DNA from: Desulfosporosinus orientis DSM 765
GTDB lineage: Bacteria; Bacillota; Desulfitobacteriia; Desulfitobacteriales; Desulfitobacteriaceae
Direction: 5' to 3'
Assembly: GCF_000235605.1 (NCBI RefSeq)
Contig: NC_016584.1
Span: 1,476,001-1,540,000 of the forward strand
Length of the DNA stretch: 64,000 nucleotides
Part shown: positions 16,521-24,852 of the stretch, piece after piece
Position numbering within the stretch: the first letter of the stretch is position 1
Layout of the letters: each line of letters opens with the position of its first letter
Translations under genes and position numbers: made by a program
The notes under the pieces: model-generated
What the model was told of the DNA's origin: nothing
Databases searched by the model: none
What the model saw: the letters and a program-made list of their open reading frames with translations, nothing else

Positions 16521-17498
16521 ATGTTAACAAAAAGACAAAATTTACTGGAAACCATGAAAGGCGGAAATCCTGACCGATTTGTAAAGCAATATGAATTTAT
16601 GCATTTTATCATGGAAGTTCCTAGCGAACCGTTTCCTCAACCGGGTCAAACCATTAAAAATGGCTGGGGCATCACATTTAAATGGCCGGAAGGTCAAATC
16701 GGCGGCTTTCCGGTACATGACGATGAACACAAAGTATTAAAGGATATATCAGAATGGAAAAAGTATGTCAAAGCGCCTGCAATTCCGGTTGAGAAAGAAG
16801 CTTGGGCTGCTGCGGAGGCTCATGCAAGTGCAGTTGATCGCAACGAGGAATTTGTAACAGTGTTTGTAGCCCCCGGTGTTTTCGAAATGACCCATCATCT
16901 TATGAGTATGGAAGATGCATTAATGGCCTTATATGAAGAGCCGGAAGCAATGCATGAACTTATTGAGTACCTGACTGAACGTGAGTTAGCTTATGCAAAA
17001 GCATTAATTGATCATATCCATCCAGATTGCATTTTTCATCATGATGATTGGGGGAGTCAAAAATCCTCTTTCATTTCTCCCGCAATGTTTGAGGAATTCT
17101 ATCTCCCGGCATATAAGAAGATATATGGCTTTTACAAAGACAATGGAGTTGAACTGATTGTGCATCACAGTGATTCCTATGCAGCGAACCTCGTTCCCTA
17201 TATGATTGAAATGGGAGTGGACATCTGGCAAGGAGTTATGACTACGAACAATACACCGGAACTCATTAAAAAGTATGGCAGCAAAATCAGCTTCATGGGT
17301 GATATCGACAGTGGTGTGGTGGATTTTCCAGGCTGGACTCCTGAAATAGTTGCCAAAGAAGTAGAGAGAGCCTGCAGGAATTGTGGAAAACAATACTTTA
17401 TCCCTTGTTTAACGCAAGGAGGAAATTGGAGTTCATTTCCGGGGGTATACGATTCTACAAATGAAGCTATTGACAGAATGAGTAAAGAGATGTTTTAG
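16521..17498 (+). CDS. Uroporphyrinogen decarboxylase-family methyltransferase
   Basis: A 325-residue TIM-barrel protein of the UroD/MtaA/CmuA superfamily. ATG 16521 follows aaggagg at 16508-16514; an earlier in-frame ATG at 16479 would overlap the corrinoid gene and lacks a site. Visible elements include FHHDDWGSQ (about 172-181), LIVHHSDSYA (about 214-223) and a C-terminal CRNCGKQYFIPC. The H-x-C zinc pair typical of MtaA is not obvious, because HHSD stands in its place. It could be the substrate:corrinoid methyltransferase or the acceptor enzyme. It is not likely to be a haem-pathway UroD, given its place beside a corrinoid protein. Confidence 0.82.
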   Translation: MLTKRQNLLETMKGGNPDRFVKQYEFMHFIMEVPSEPFPQPGQTIKNGWGITFKWPEGQIGGFPVHDDEHKVLKDISEWKKYVKAPAIPVEKEAWAAAEAHASAVDRNEEFVTVFVAPGVFEMTHHLMSMEDALMALYEEPEAMHELIEYLTERELAYAKALIDHIHPDCIFHHDDWGSQKSSFISPAMFEEFYLPAYKKIYGFYKDNGVELIVHHSDSYAANLVPYMIEMGVDIWQGVMTTNNTPELIKKYGSKISFMGDIDSGVVDFPGWTPEIVAKEVERACRNCGKQYFIPCLTQGGNWSSFPGVYDSTNEAIDRMSKEMF

Positions 17499-17503
17499 AA
17501 ATT

Positions 17504-17554
17504 ACAAAGGGCTGCTGCACCGGAACTGAGTTCATGGTGCAACAGCCCCTTTGT
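17504..17554 (+). terminator. Hairpin after the methyltransferase cluster
   Basis: acaaagggctgctgcacc and ggtgcaacagcccctttgt form a long, nearly complete stem with one bulge or mismatch. It lacks a good T-run, so it may be a processing or stabilising 3' hairpin as well as a terminator. Confidence 0.55.
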
Positions 17555-17664
17555 ACTGAAGGAAAGTAATTAATTAATTAATTCGAATAGGATTGTGAAC
17601 TCTGATCTTTGTAATTATTATTTAAAGTAAACCGGCTGAAAATTTAACAGATTCATAATCATTG

Positions 17665-17704
17665 AACCGGCAAGATGATCATAGAGCCCTTCCGGTTTTT
17701 TTAT
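17665..17704 (+). terminator. Possible second terminator or leader hairpin before the cell-wall protein gene
   Basis: aaccgg (17665-17670) and ccggtt (17692-17697) frame an irregular loop and are followed by seven T. The rest of the gap 17555-17869 is AT-rich, includes an attaattaattaatt tract, and shows no gene or recognised riboswitch. Confidence 0.4.
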
Positions 17705-17869
17705 TTGTTAATACAGGAAGTTAAAGGAAACATTTCGTATCTTTGCCGTTCGCATAAATAGGACAGAATCATTGCAAAAAAGCGCATAAAGACAATGCTT
17801 GAATCGACAGTCTTCATTTCTTCAGCATGAGATAATTATCAAGGACAAGTTGAAGGAGTGTAGCAGCTG

Positions 17870-19612
17870 ATGAACAAGAAGAGAATCATACCTATTTTGT
17901 TTTTATGCAGCAGTCTTTTAGTAGGAAACCCAACTTTTGCTGCGGCCGATGAGCCCAATGCGGTGCTTCATCCCCAACAATTACCCTCCCCAGTCCGGCT
18001 CGCCGGACAGACTAAATTTGAGACTTCTAAAGCTATTTCTGAGTACAGTCATCAGGGAACGGTAAATAACGTAATCTTAGCGACGGGCAATGAGTTTGCT
18101 GATGCCTTATCCGCCAGTGTTCTGGCCTATGCAAAAGAAGCTCCTATTCTATTAGTTGATTCTTCCGCTGAAAAATCTAAAGATGCCTTTGATTATGTGA
18201 ACCAACACCTGTATTCGAGTGGTACGGTCTATATCATTGGCGGTGAGGGAATTATAGGCACAGAATTTGAAGAAAAACTTAATGACCAGGGCTACGGGAA
18301 TATTATTAGAATTGCTGGTTTGGACAGATATGATACATCGTATCGGATTGCAGATGTTCTTGATAATATGCCGGTATCTACAGTCGTGATTTCTTCTGGA
18401 GAACAATATTCTGATGCATTAAGTATCTCAAGTTTTGCTGCCGGCAATGGCTGGCCAATATTGTTGACCACTCATGAGGCACTCCCAGAGGTTATAAAAG
18501 GTTATTTGTTGGAGAAAAAACCAGAGAAGGTATACATTACGGGTGGGATTGGTGTAATCTCACTTGATGTCCAATCCCAAATTCAAAATCTGTTGCCTCA
18601 GGCCCATATCCAACGATTGATGGGAGAATCTCGTTTTGATACCAATGTACTTTTAGCCCAGACTTTTGCACCCAATCCATCCAAAGTCTATTTGGCCACA
18701 GGGTATGGTTTTGCTGATGCATTGGCAGGAACAACAGTTGCGGCTATCGATGGTAATCCCATTATATTTATCGACCCTACCCTTGGAACCTTACCGAAAG
18801 CTGCAGCTCATTATTTCACAGAACTTTATGCCAATAATTTGAATCCAGAAATCCTTTCATTTGGAGGAAGCGGAGTTGTATCGGATGAGATGATGAACAG
18901 TGCAAAAGAATTGCTTTCAGGGACTGTGGGGGAAACTAGTATCTATTCAATAGCAGATGTTGCTGTAACGGTTGCTCAAGGACAAGACTTCACTCTGCCG
19001 ACAAAGGTTCGAGCTAAGTTGTATAACAGTGTGAGCATTGAGGTGCCGGTTCAGTGGACTCCACCTAAAGCGGATACCAGTAAGATTGGTACCTATGTTT
19101 TTTTAGGGGCAGTGGACGGATATAACAAAGCTGTCAAACTCAATCTAACGGTCAAAGAACCCTTACCCATTGCTCAATATACTACAAAGTTTGACCCAAC
19201 CTTAATTAATCGGACAGAAAATATTCGACTTGCCGCAAGAGTTCTTGATGGAAAGCTCTTATCCCCTGGAGAAAGGTTTTCCTTTAATGAAAGTGTCGGT
19301 CAACGAACTGCAAATGCCGGTTATAAAGAGGCTATGATTATTGAAGGGGATGTTTTCACGCCGGGGCTTGGCGGAGGAGTCTGCCAAGTATCTTCAACCT
19401 TATACAATGCAGTACTTCTTGCCAACTTAGACATTATCGAAAGGCATCCTCATTCATTGCCCATCAGTTATGTTCCCCCCGGTCGAGATGCTACGGTTGC
19501 TTATCCAAGTCTTGATTTCAAATTCAAAAATAATACAACCAGCCGTCTTTTAATTCACAGCATTGTATCAGAAAACACGTTAACCTTCCAGATTTTAAAA
19601 AATGAGTTCTAG
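17870..19612 (+). CDS. Secreted cell-wall-binding (CWB2) protein with VanW-like domain
   Basis: A 580-residue exported protein. A signal peptide (residues 1 to about 25, ending near TFAAA) is followed by three CWB2 repeats at about 40-330. Each repeat has an R-[LI]-x-G-x-x-[RK]-[FY]-[DE]-T entry, an ADALS or ADALAG segment and a [VI]-x-[IL]-[IT]-G-G-x-G-[VI]-[IV] turn. These bind secondary polymers of the wall. A linker at about 350-425 leads to a C-terminal VanW-like domain at about 430-575, with LLSPGERFSFNE and GGGVCQVSSTLYNAV. The fusion suggests a wall-anchored enzyme or structural protein. VanW function is not established. The gene is monocistronic with a clear terminator. Confidence 0.88.
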   Translation: MNKKRIIPILFLCSSLLVGNPTFAAADEPNAVLHPQQLPSPVRLAGQTKFETSKAISEYSHQGTVNNVILATGNEFADALSASVLAYAKEAPILLVDSSAEKSKDAFDYVNQHLYSSGTVYIIGGEGIIGTEFEEKLNDQGYGNIIRIAGLDRYDTSYRIADVLDNMPVSTVVISSGEQYSDALSISSFAAGNGWPILLTTHEALPEVIKGYLLEKKPEKVYITGGIGVISLDVQSQIQNLLPQAHIQRLMGESRFDTNVLLAQTFAPNPSKVYLATGYGFADALAGTTVAAIDGNPIIFIDPTLGTLPKAAAHYFTELYANNLNPEILSFGGSGVVSDEMMNSAKELLSGTVGETSIYSIADVAVTVAQGQDFTLPTKVRAKLYNSVSIEVPVQWTPPKADTSKIGTYVFLGAVDGYNKAVKLNLTVKEPLPIAQYTTKFDPTLINRTENIRLAARVLDGKLLSPGERFSFNESVGQRTANAGYKEAMIIEGDVFTPGLGGGVCQVSSTLYNAVLLANLDIIERHPHSLPISYVPPGRDATVAYPSLDFKFKNNTTSRLLIHSIVSENTLTFQILKNEF

Positions 19613-19620
19613 ATTTTTTC

Positions 19621-19646
19621 CCTCACCTTTATTGGTGAGGTTTTTT
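19621..19646 (+). terminator. Terminator of the CWB2/VanW gene
   Basis: cctcacc and ggtgagg form a perfect 7-bp stem with a 6-base loop, followed by six T. Confidence 0.85.
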
Positions 19647-19719
19647 GTTGGTATTTCATCGAATTTAAAAGGTATAATAGTATATGTCAATCTGAGAGGG
19701 TTTGGAGGAATGAAATTAA

Positions 19720-20382
19720 ATGATAGATTTTAGTATCAGTCAAGAATTGAAAGACATTTGCCCTGAAGTAGTCTTAGGTTGTATCCAAGCAAAGGTTACC
19801 GTCCAGGGCAGCAGTGATAGTTTATGGAAAGAAATTGAAAGTTATTGCGATGTCCTTAAACAGGATAAAGTTTTGGAAAATTTAGTTTCCGAGTCAAGAA
19901 TTATAGCCGGGAGAGAAGCCTATAAAAAGTTAGGGAAAGTGCCGAGCAAATATAGGACGTCTTCCGAAGCTTTAATCAGGAGGGTATTACAGGGGAAAGG
20001 GGTGTACCGAATAAATAATATCGTCGATATTAACAATTTACTATCATTAAAATCAAAATTTCCGGTAGGGTCCTATAATGTGGATAATATACATTCGCCC
20101 GTCGTTTTAGGGATTGGCAAACCAGGGGAACAATATAAAGGTATCGGCAAAGAGCTTATTAATATTGAAAATTTGCCGGTATTAAAAGATAATTTGGGGA
20201 GCTTTGGGAGTCCGACCAGTGATTCAGAGAGAGCTATGATAACAAATAGTGCCCAAGAAATTGTTATATGTATTTTTTCCTTCAGTGGGGATGGGGATAT
20301 TCTGGAATACCTTAAGGATGCCGAAATGCTTTTAGAGGAATTTGCCGATGGAAAAAATATCAAAACGATCATAATTAAATAA
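19720..20382 (+). CDS. B3/B4 tRNA-binding domain protein
   Basis: A 220-residue protein consisting almost entirely of a B3/B4 domain, the fold that edits misacylated tRNA in the beta chain of phenylalanyl-tRNA synthetase. Family-typical segments are KLGKVPSKYRTSSEALIRRV (about 72-91), NNIVDINNLLSLK and a late SPTSDSERAMIT. Free-standing members may hydrolyse mischarged tRNA or act on small amino-acid substrates; their biological role is not settled. A -10-like TATAAT lies at 19674-19679 and ggagg at 19704-19708. Its last 8 bases overlap the convergent Spo0E-like gene. Confidence 0.85.
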   Translation: MIDFSISQELKDICPEVVLGCIQAKVTVQGSSDSLWKEIESYCDVLKQDKVLENLVSESRIIAGREAYKKLGKVPSKYRTSSEALIRRVLQGKGVYRINNIVDINNLLSLKSKFPVGSYNVDNIHSPVVLGIGKPGEQYKGIGKELINIENLPVLKDNLGSFGSPTSDSERAMITNSAQEIVICIFSFSGDGDILEYLKDAEMLLEEFADGKNIKTIIIK

Positions 20383-20563
20383 TACTAATTGTTTTTATCA
20401 TTCGATAATAGAGATTAAGTTGTTCATCAAGGTCCTGGCTCAGCTTAATTACTAAAGGATCCTGTATACTTTTTCCTTGTTTCACATTCGAGTGTAATTT
20501 ATCGCGCAGATCCTCAATCTTAGTGAGCAATATTTGTAGATCATTTCTAGTAATTCTATACAT
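20375..20563 (-). CDS. Spo0E-like sporulation regulatory protein
   Basis: A 62-residue small helical protein matching the Spo0E/YnzD family of aspartyl-phosphate phosphatases. It has a first helix (LLTKIEDLRDKLHSNV) and a second helix with the signature LSQDLDEQLNLYY, equivalent to SQELDxxI. Such proteins dephosphorylate Spo0A and delay sporulation. The ATG whose codon ends at 20563 is chosen because aaggagg lies 9 bases upstream; an upstream GTG would abut the binding site. The gene is convergent with the B3/B4 gene, with an 8-base overlap of coding ends. Confidence 0.82.
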   Translation of the reverse strand: MYRITRNDLQILLTKIEDLRDKLHSNVKQGKSIQDPLVIKLSQDLDEQLNLYYRMIKTISII

Positions 20564-20683
20564 TTTGGTCACCCTCCTTAAAGTAAGGATAACAAATATT
20601 GGGTATGAAAAATGTGATTCAAATCTCGGTTTTTATATGATTACTTAAAGATAAATAGGGCTTCAACATTTTTAGTTGCAACC

Positions 20684-21649
20684 CTAATGGTATTTAGCCG
20701 GCCAATCTTGTACTCCGTTATCCTCAATAATACCCAGAGTAACATCTGTAACTTCATTAGATGCTATTAACTGATCACGAATCTTAACCTTAATAGTATC
20801 TGCCTTAGCTAATGATAAGCCGGGGCTCAGTTCAATGTAGCTTTCAACATGGTAAAAACGTCCTTCTTGTAATATGCGCATTTTATTGATGTCCGTGACC
20901 TCGGGAATGGATAAAATAATCTTGGATACTTTTTCCTCAACCTCTTTAGGGGCTGATACACCGATGAGTCCAACCATATTGTCATAGCCAACTCGGAAAG
21001 CAACCCCGCCCATCATGATACCAATGATGACTGCGGCAATACCATCCAAAATCTTTACGGGAGTAAAATGAGATATAAGGATAGCACCAAGGGCTAAAAT
21101 AGCTCCTGCGGTGGCTACAAGATCTTCAAAAAAGACCAACCTCGTAGCAGGAGAGGCACGGTTAACATTTCTAAGTGCAGTTATAAGCAGCCTAAAGCCT
21201 TTTCCTCCTGTCCGAGATTCATGGACAATCTCACGCATAGCTTTATGTAAGACGTATCCATCGATGCTCATTGATATACCCAGACTAAGAATAATAAGCC
21301 ATATGCTGCTAATAGCTGCAGGATGTCGAAATAATTCGATGCCTTCCAGAACGGTTTCATAGGCCATGAGAGTGATTACAATAACAGCTCCCATACAAAA
21401 TACATTAATTAGTCGTCCGAAGCCTGAGGGAAACCGCGAGGTTGGTTTTCGTTCCGCTAGAATACTCCCTATAAATACAAATAATTGATTAACTGCATCA
21501 GCAGCAGTATGCATAGCCTCAGCAAACATAGCTCCGCTGCCGCTAAAAAAAGCCGCAATTCCCTTAAAGATGACGAGAAAGAGGTTGCCAAGCACTGCAT
21601 ACAAGGAAGAGGCATTCCCCTTTTTGATAAGTTCTATAACTTTGCTCAT
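20684..21649 (-). CDS. Cation diffusion facilitator family transporter
   Basis: A 321-residue CDF protein that exports divalent metal in exchange for protons. Six membrane helices lie within about residues 12-215. The metal-site residues appear as HTAADAVNQ in helix 2 (HxxxD, about 47-55) and FFEDLVATAGA in helix 5 (ExxxD-like; the usual HxxxD His is replaced). A C-terminal cytoplasmic ferredoxin-like domain follows (about 230-310). The altered helix-5 motif may shift metal preference away from zinc. It is transcribed alone and divergently from the SGNH hydrolase gene. Confidence 0.88.
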   Translation of the reverse strand: MSKVIELIKKGNASSLYAVLGNLFLVIFKGIAAFFSGSGAMFAEAMHTAADAVNQLFVFIGSILAERKPTSRFPSGFGRLINVFCMGAVIVITLMAYETVLEGIELFRHPAAISSIWLIILSLGISMSIDGYVLHKAMREIVHESRTGGKGFRLLITALRNVNRASPATRLVFFEDLVATAGAILALGAILISHFTPVKILDGIAAVIIGIMMGGVAFRVGYDNMVGLIGVSAPKEVEEKVSKIILSIPEVTDINKMRILQEGRFYHVESYIELSPGLSLAKADTIKVKIRDQLIASNEVTDVTLGIIEDNGVQDWPAKYH

Positions 21650-21784
21650 TTAGTTCACACCATTCAATGCTTTTCCTTTATCTTCTCATAAAATTTAGAG
21701 GTTTATTCTCTAAGACGTGGCAGAGGGGTAAAAGAAAACATACCCTATAATGATTCCATTTTGTGCATTGAAAGTGGTGATTAA

Positions 21785-22402
21785 ATGGCGTTATACTTGG
21801 CTTTAGGGGATTCAATAACTGCGGGTTATGGTGTGAGAAATCCTTTTTCCTTTCCAAATATCTACGCAAATAGTCTTATGAGGCATAATCCGGATTTACG
21901 TTTGCTAAATTTAGGTGTCAATGGCTTAACAACCAGCGGTTTGCTGAATCTATTAAAATCCAATCCCAGGATTCGAAAATGTATATCTCAAGCTTCATTA
22001 ATAACGTTGACCATTGGTTCGAATGATTTGCTTCGTCTGATTCGGAGTCCGAATCAACCCGTTCAAACATCCTTGCTGCCGGTAATATTAGGGAATATGA
22101 ATAAAACTCTGCTGCAGATTGGTCAAAAAATCAGACTTCTTAATCCATCTGCAACTGTTAAAGTGGCAACAATTTATAATCCCTTGCCAGCAGGACCTTA
22201 TGCCGGATATTCCTTACAAGCCCAAAGAATCATTGATAACGCCAATGGGATGATTATGATGTGTGCCCGGCGTTATGGATTTACAGTTGTAGATTTAGAT
22301 CCTGAGATGAAAGGCAAAGAGTCTATGTTTATTGGCAGGGACTATGCACACCCCAGTATAGCCGGTTATCAGATGATTGCTAAAGCTTTTGCCCGGCATT
22401 AG
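21785..22402 (+). CDS. GDSL/SGNH-type hydrolase
   Basis: A 205-residue esterase of the SGNH superfamily. Block I is LALGDSITAGYG with nucleophile Ser10. Block III is IGSNDLL at about 79-85, and block V is RDYAHPS with catalytic Asp186 and His189. No signal peptide is evident, so it appears cytoplasmic. Related proteins hydrolyse lysophospholipids or acyl thioesters; the substrate here is unknown. The gene ends 1 base before the convergent TVP38 gene. Confidence 0.88.
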   Translation: MALYLALGDSITAGYGVRNPFSFPNIYANSLMRHNPDLRLLNLGVNGLTTSGLLNLLKSNPRIRKCISQASLITLTIGSNDLLRLIRSPNQPVQTSLLPVILGNMNKTLLQIGQKIRLLNPSATVKVATIYNPLPAGPYAGYSLQAQRIIDNANGMIMMCARRYGFTVVDLDPEMKGKESMFIGRDYAHPSIAGYQMIAKAFARH

Positions 22403-22403
22403 T

Positions 22404-23093
22404 TCACATTGAAGTGTCTTTAAACCCTTTAACAGAAGAATAACCCAAAAAGCCAGCCAATCCAAAAATGACAATTCCGATGACTAAGGCTAAGAAAAAA
22501 CGGCTTGGGCTTTCTGATAGATTCCAAAAATCGTGTCCTGCCCAAGATTCCCAAATAATCATGGGAATTTTGCCGATGATTGAGGCAACCAGAAATTTTG
22601 GAAAGGACATTGCGGATAAACCGGCAGCGTAGTTAACAGCTGCAGCCGGAAGAATCGGAATAAGCCGTGAGATCAACGTAATGGAAAAACTGTTACTTTC
22701 GATGAGTGTGCCCCACTTTCCCAGTTTACCAATCTTCGGTTGAACCCATGCTTGTCCAAGAGTGCGGGCAAGCCAAAAACCTAATGAGGCGCCTAATAAA
22801 CTCCCGCAGAGGGAAACCAAAAAGCCTCCAACCCAGCCAAAAATAAGGGTATTAATTCCGGCCATCAGGACAAATGGTATAATGGGAAAAAGAGCTAAAA
22901 GGGTTAAAATTGATAAGTCGATACAAACACTCAGCCATTTCCATTGGGTAATTAAGTTCTGTATTTCAGTTGGATCCTGAAGTTTGGGATAAAGTAAAAC
23001 TATTAAACTAAGTGATAGCAGCCAAGTTATTAGGGAAAACGTTCTTTTATTCAATACTATCTTCCTTAGAGGAAAGGGCATGTTCTCGGGCAT
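22404..23093 (-). CDS. TVP38/TMEM64 (DedA-like) membrane protein
   Basis: A 229-residue polytopic protein of the VTT/SNARE-associated family. Supporting features are a re-entrant loop with FGWVGGFLVSLCGSLLGASL (about 85-104) and a second conserved stretch SRLIPILPAAAVNYAAGLS (about 141-159). Relatives act as lipid scramblases or undecaprenyl-phosphate or proton-linked transporters, but function in this subfamily is not settled. The start uses aaggaaaga, a modest binding site. Confidence 0.85.
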   Translation of the reverse strand: MPENMPFPLRKIVLNKRTFSLITWLLSLSLIVLLYPKLQDPTEIQNLITQWKWLSVCIDLSILTLLALFPIIPFVLMAGINTLIFGWVGGFLVSLCGSLLGASLGFWLARTLGQAWVQPKIGKLGKWGTLIESNSFSITLISRLIPILPAAAVNYAAGLSAMSFPKFLVASIIGKIPMIIWESWAGHDFWNLSESPSRFFLALVIGIVIFGLAGFLGYSSVKGFKDTSM

Positions 23094-23135
23094 GCTCTTT
23101 CCTTATTTCTATACTAATCGAACTTTGATTACATG

Positions 23136-23675
23136 TTAGTTTGGTTTTTTCAGGCGAAGGGATGTATAACGTTCAGAAGAGGGAAGATGGCGTTTAAACT
23201 TAAAGCGAAATTCTTGAAGGGAAGCAACTTTATCAGCCAATATGACAATAAATGCTTCACGGCAGCGAGGCGGCCGGAGCGTGAGAGGCCACATATGACT
23301 TAAAATAATGTCTTTTTCTTTTTCGCTTAACTTAAAACAACGTTCGGCATTTTGGCAGGCAATGCGAGGATGGCGAAAACCATGCCAACGTGATCCGTCC
23401 GGTCTCATCTTATGCCAATCATATAGAAAAAAGTCATGAAGAAGGGCGCCGCGAGTAACTGCAATAGTATCCAGGTTAACCTTCTTTTCCAAGCGCACGG
23501 ACCAGTCATAAGCTATCTGAGCAACACGGAGAGAGTGTTCCAGAGTTGTAAAGGGTTTGTGATGAGTAAATAAGGCCAACTGCCGGTATTCTTCATGATT
23601 TAAAATGTCCTCAATATAATCGGATAAATCCACTAGTTTCACCTTCTTAGTCAAGAGAGTGAGAATCTTTTCCAT
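23136..23675 (-). CDS. HD-domain phosphohydrolase
   Basis: A 179-residue HD-superfamily protein. Metal-binding residues are seen in TTLEHSLRVAQIAYDW (first His, about 44), RGALLHDFFLYDW (HD pair, about 75-87) and HPRIACQNAERCF, with a final Asp in ILADKVASLQEF. Such enzymes cleave phosphate esters of nucleotides. The start overlaps the upstream PF06541 gene by 29 bases and has only a weak binding site, suggesting translational coupling; a later start is possible. Confidence 0.85.
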   Translation of the reverse strand: MEKILTLLTKKVKLVDLSDYIEDILNHEEYRQLALFTHHKPFTTLEHSLRVAQIAYDWSVRLEKKVNLDTIAVTRGALLHDFFLYDWHKMRPDGSRWHGFRHPRIACQNAERCFKLSEKEKDIILSHMWPLTLRPPRCREAFIVILADKVASLQEFRFKFKRHLPSSERYTSLRLKKPN

Positions 23676-24390
23676 CAGAATGATTAAATCGTTGTTTCTG
23701 TAGTCTAATAAATTGTTCTAGGGCTTCCTGTTTGGCGTACAGTAAGGCCATTTTTTCGTGCAAAGTATGACGCATTTTAGGATAGGTATGCAAGAGACGG
23801 TAAAATGGAGAACAAGCTATATGAAATGAGAGAAGCTCCAAGCGTTCATATCGATCCTGGAAGATGTTTACAAAGTGTTCTAAGCGGCGGAGCAGCAGGG
23901 TTGAATGTATTATATCCCAAAGGGCATAAGCAGATATAACAAGAGCCAGGGCCGAGCGGAGCGTGGGGGGAATCTGCTGCATATAAATTTGAACCCAGGG
24001 GTTTATGACATTATAAAAAATTAGCCCTAATATCCCCCAAAGCAAGCTGAAGGGAAGTGCAATCCTCCCGTGAAGATTAAAAGGAGTGGCGTGATAGTCC
24101 CAAAGCTGTAAATGAAAGAAACGTTCGAAAAACCAGCCGGCGATGTACTCCAGCAAAGTGCTTAAAAAGATAAACCATAGAAATAGCACAAACCATGAAA
24201 CGTCGTCAATAAAGCTAGAGCTCCAAATGACAAAGGCGGCGAAAAAACCGTAGATGGGAAGAAAGGGCCCGCTCAGAAATCCAGGGTTTACCATTCTGCG
24301 TTGTAAACTGGAACGGTATATGGTTTCCATGATCCAGCCTGCAAAAGCGTAGAGATAAAACGTAAGGATCACATCGGTCAGTTTGGTCAC
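23647..24390 (-). CDS. PF06541-type putative ABC transporter permease
   Basis: A 247-residue protein with about five membrane helices in the first 150 residues. They include the family pattern YLYAFAGWIMETIYRSS (about 11-27), NPGFLSGPFLPIYGFFA and LLEYIAGWFFERFF. A hydrophilic, helical C-terminal tail of about 90 residues follows. The family is labelled an ABC-type permease in databases, but no ATPase accompanies it here, so a role in transport is uncertain. It is translationally coupled to the HD protein downstream. Confidence 0.8.
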   Translation of the reverse strand: MTKLTDVILTFYLYAFAGWIMETIYRSSLQRRMVNPGFLSGPFLPIYGFFAAFVIWSSSFIDDVSWFVLFLWFIFLSTLLEYIAGWFFERFFHLQLWDYHATPFNLHGRIALPFSLLWGILGLIFYNVINPWVQIYMQQIPPTLRSALALVISAYALWDIIHSTLLLRRLEHFVNIFQDRYERLELLSFHIACSPFYRLLHTYPKMRHTLHEKMALLYAKQEALEQFIRLQKQRFNHSDGKDSHSLD

Positions 24391-24607
24391 CCCTTTCTTA
24401 AAATAAGAAAATACTGAAGTGAATTATCTATAGTTTACTCTAAAAGCCCCTCATTGTACATTTATTGATAGATGATAATAACAGAATAATAGGAATAGTT
24501 ATAATTTAAATCCGTCTCTGATATTTGTTTTACTTTTCTAAAGTGTATCGGTGCAACCGGCAATCGTATGAGTCTCGTAGACTTGGCATCAGCCGTGTCT
24601 TAAGGGT

Positions 24608-24829
24608 TCACTGATAATTTAAGTGCAGAACATCCCGCACAAGGTATGCTATTATCTTAGCGGTGCTGGGAAGCGGCACTCCTATGGTATGCAAAAGGGA
24701 GAATAGGAAGCCAAAGGATAAAAGGAGGGAAAAAACCACTAATTCCCGCCAGTACTTTTGTTGAATCAAACCTGGGACTTCAATGAGAATAATTATTGAG
24801 AATAAAAAAATCAACAAAATAACCATCAT
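24608..24829 (-). CDS. Candidate germinant-receptor D subunit (small membrane protein)
   Basis: A 73-residue protein of two hydrophobic helices (about 3-19 and 29-50) with a short tail. It starts 23 bases after the stop of the gerAB-type gene and is on the same strand, so it belongs to the ger operon. Small two-helix D subunits accompany germinant receptors in many Bacillales and modulate them. Assignment rests on size, topology and position, not on a motif. Either of two adjacent ATG codons can be the start; the second has better spacing from aggag. Confidence 0.6.
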   Translation of the reverse strand: MMVILLIFLFSIIILIEVPGLIQQKYWRELVVFSLLLSFGFLFSLLHTIGVPLPSTAKIIAYLVRDVLHLNYQ

Positions 24830-24852
24830 AAATCTCCTAGTGCCCCCCTAAG

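Noticed and set aside
17555-17869. c-di-GMP riboswitch before the CWB2 protein
   Set aside because: Such switches often precede wall-protein genes, but none of the conserved GEMM core sequence is present.
24540-24607. tRNA-like GC-rich hairpin sequence downstream of the small ger gene
   Set aside because: It has a short agtct-cgt-agact stem but no complete cloverleaf or T-loop motif.
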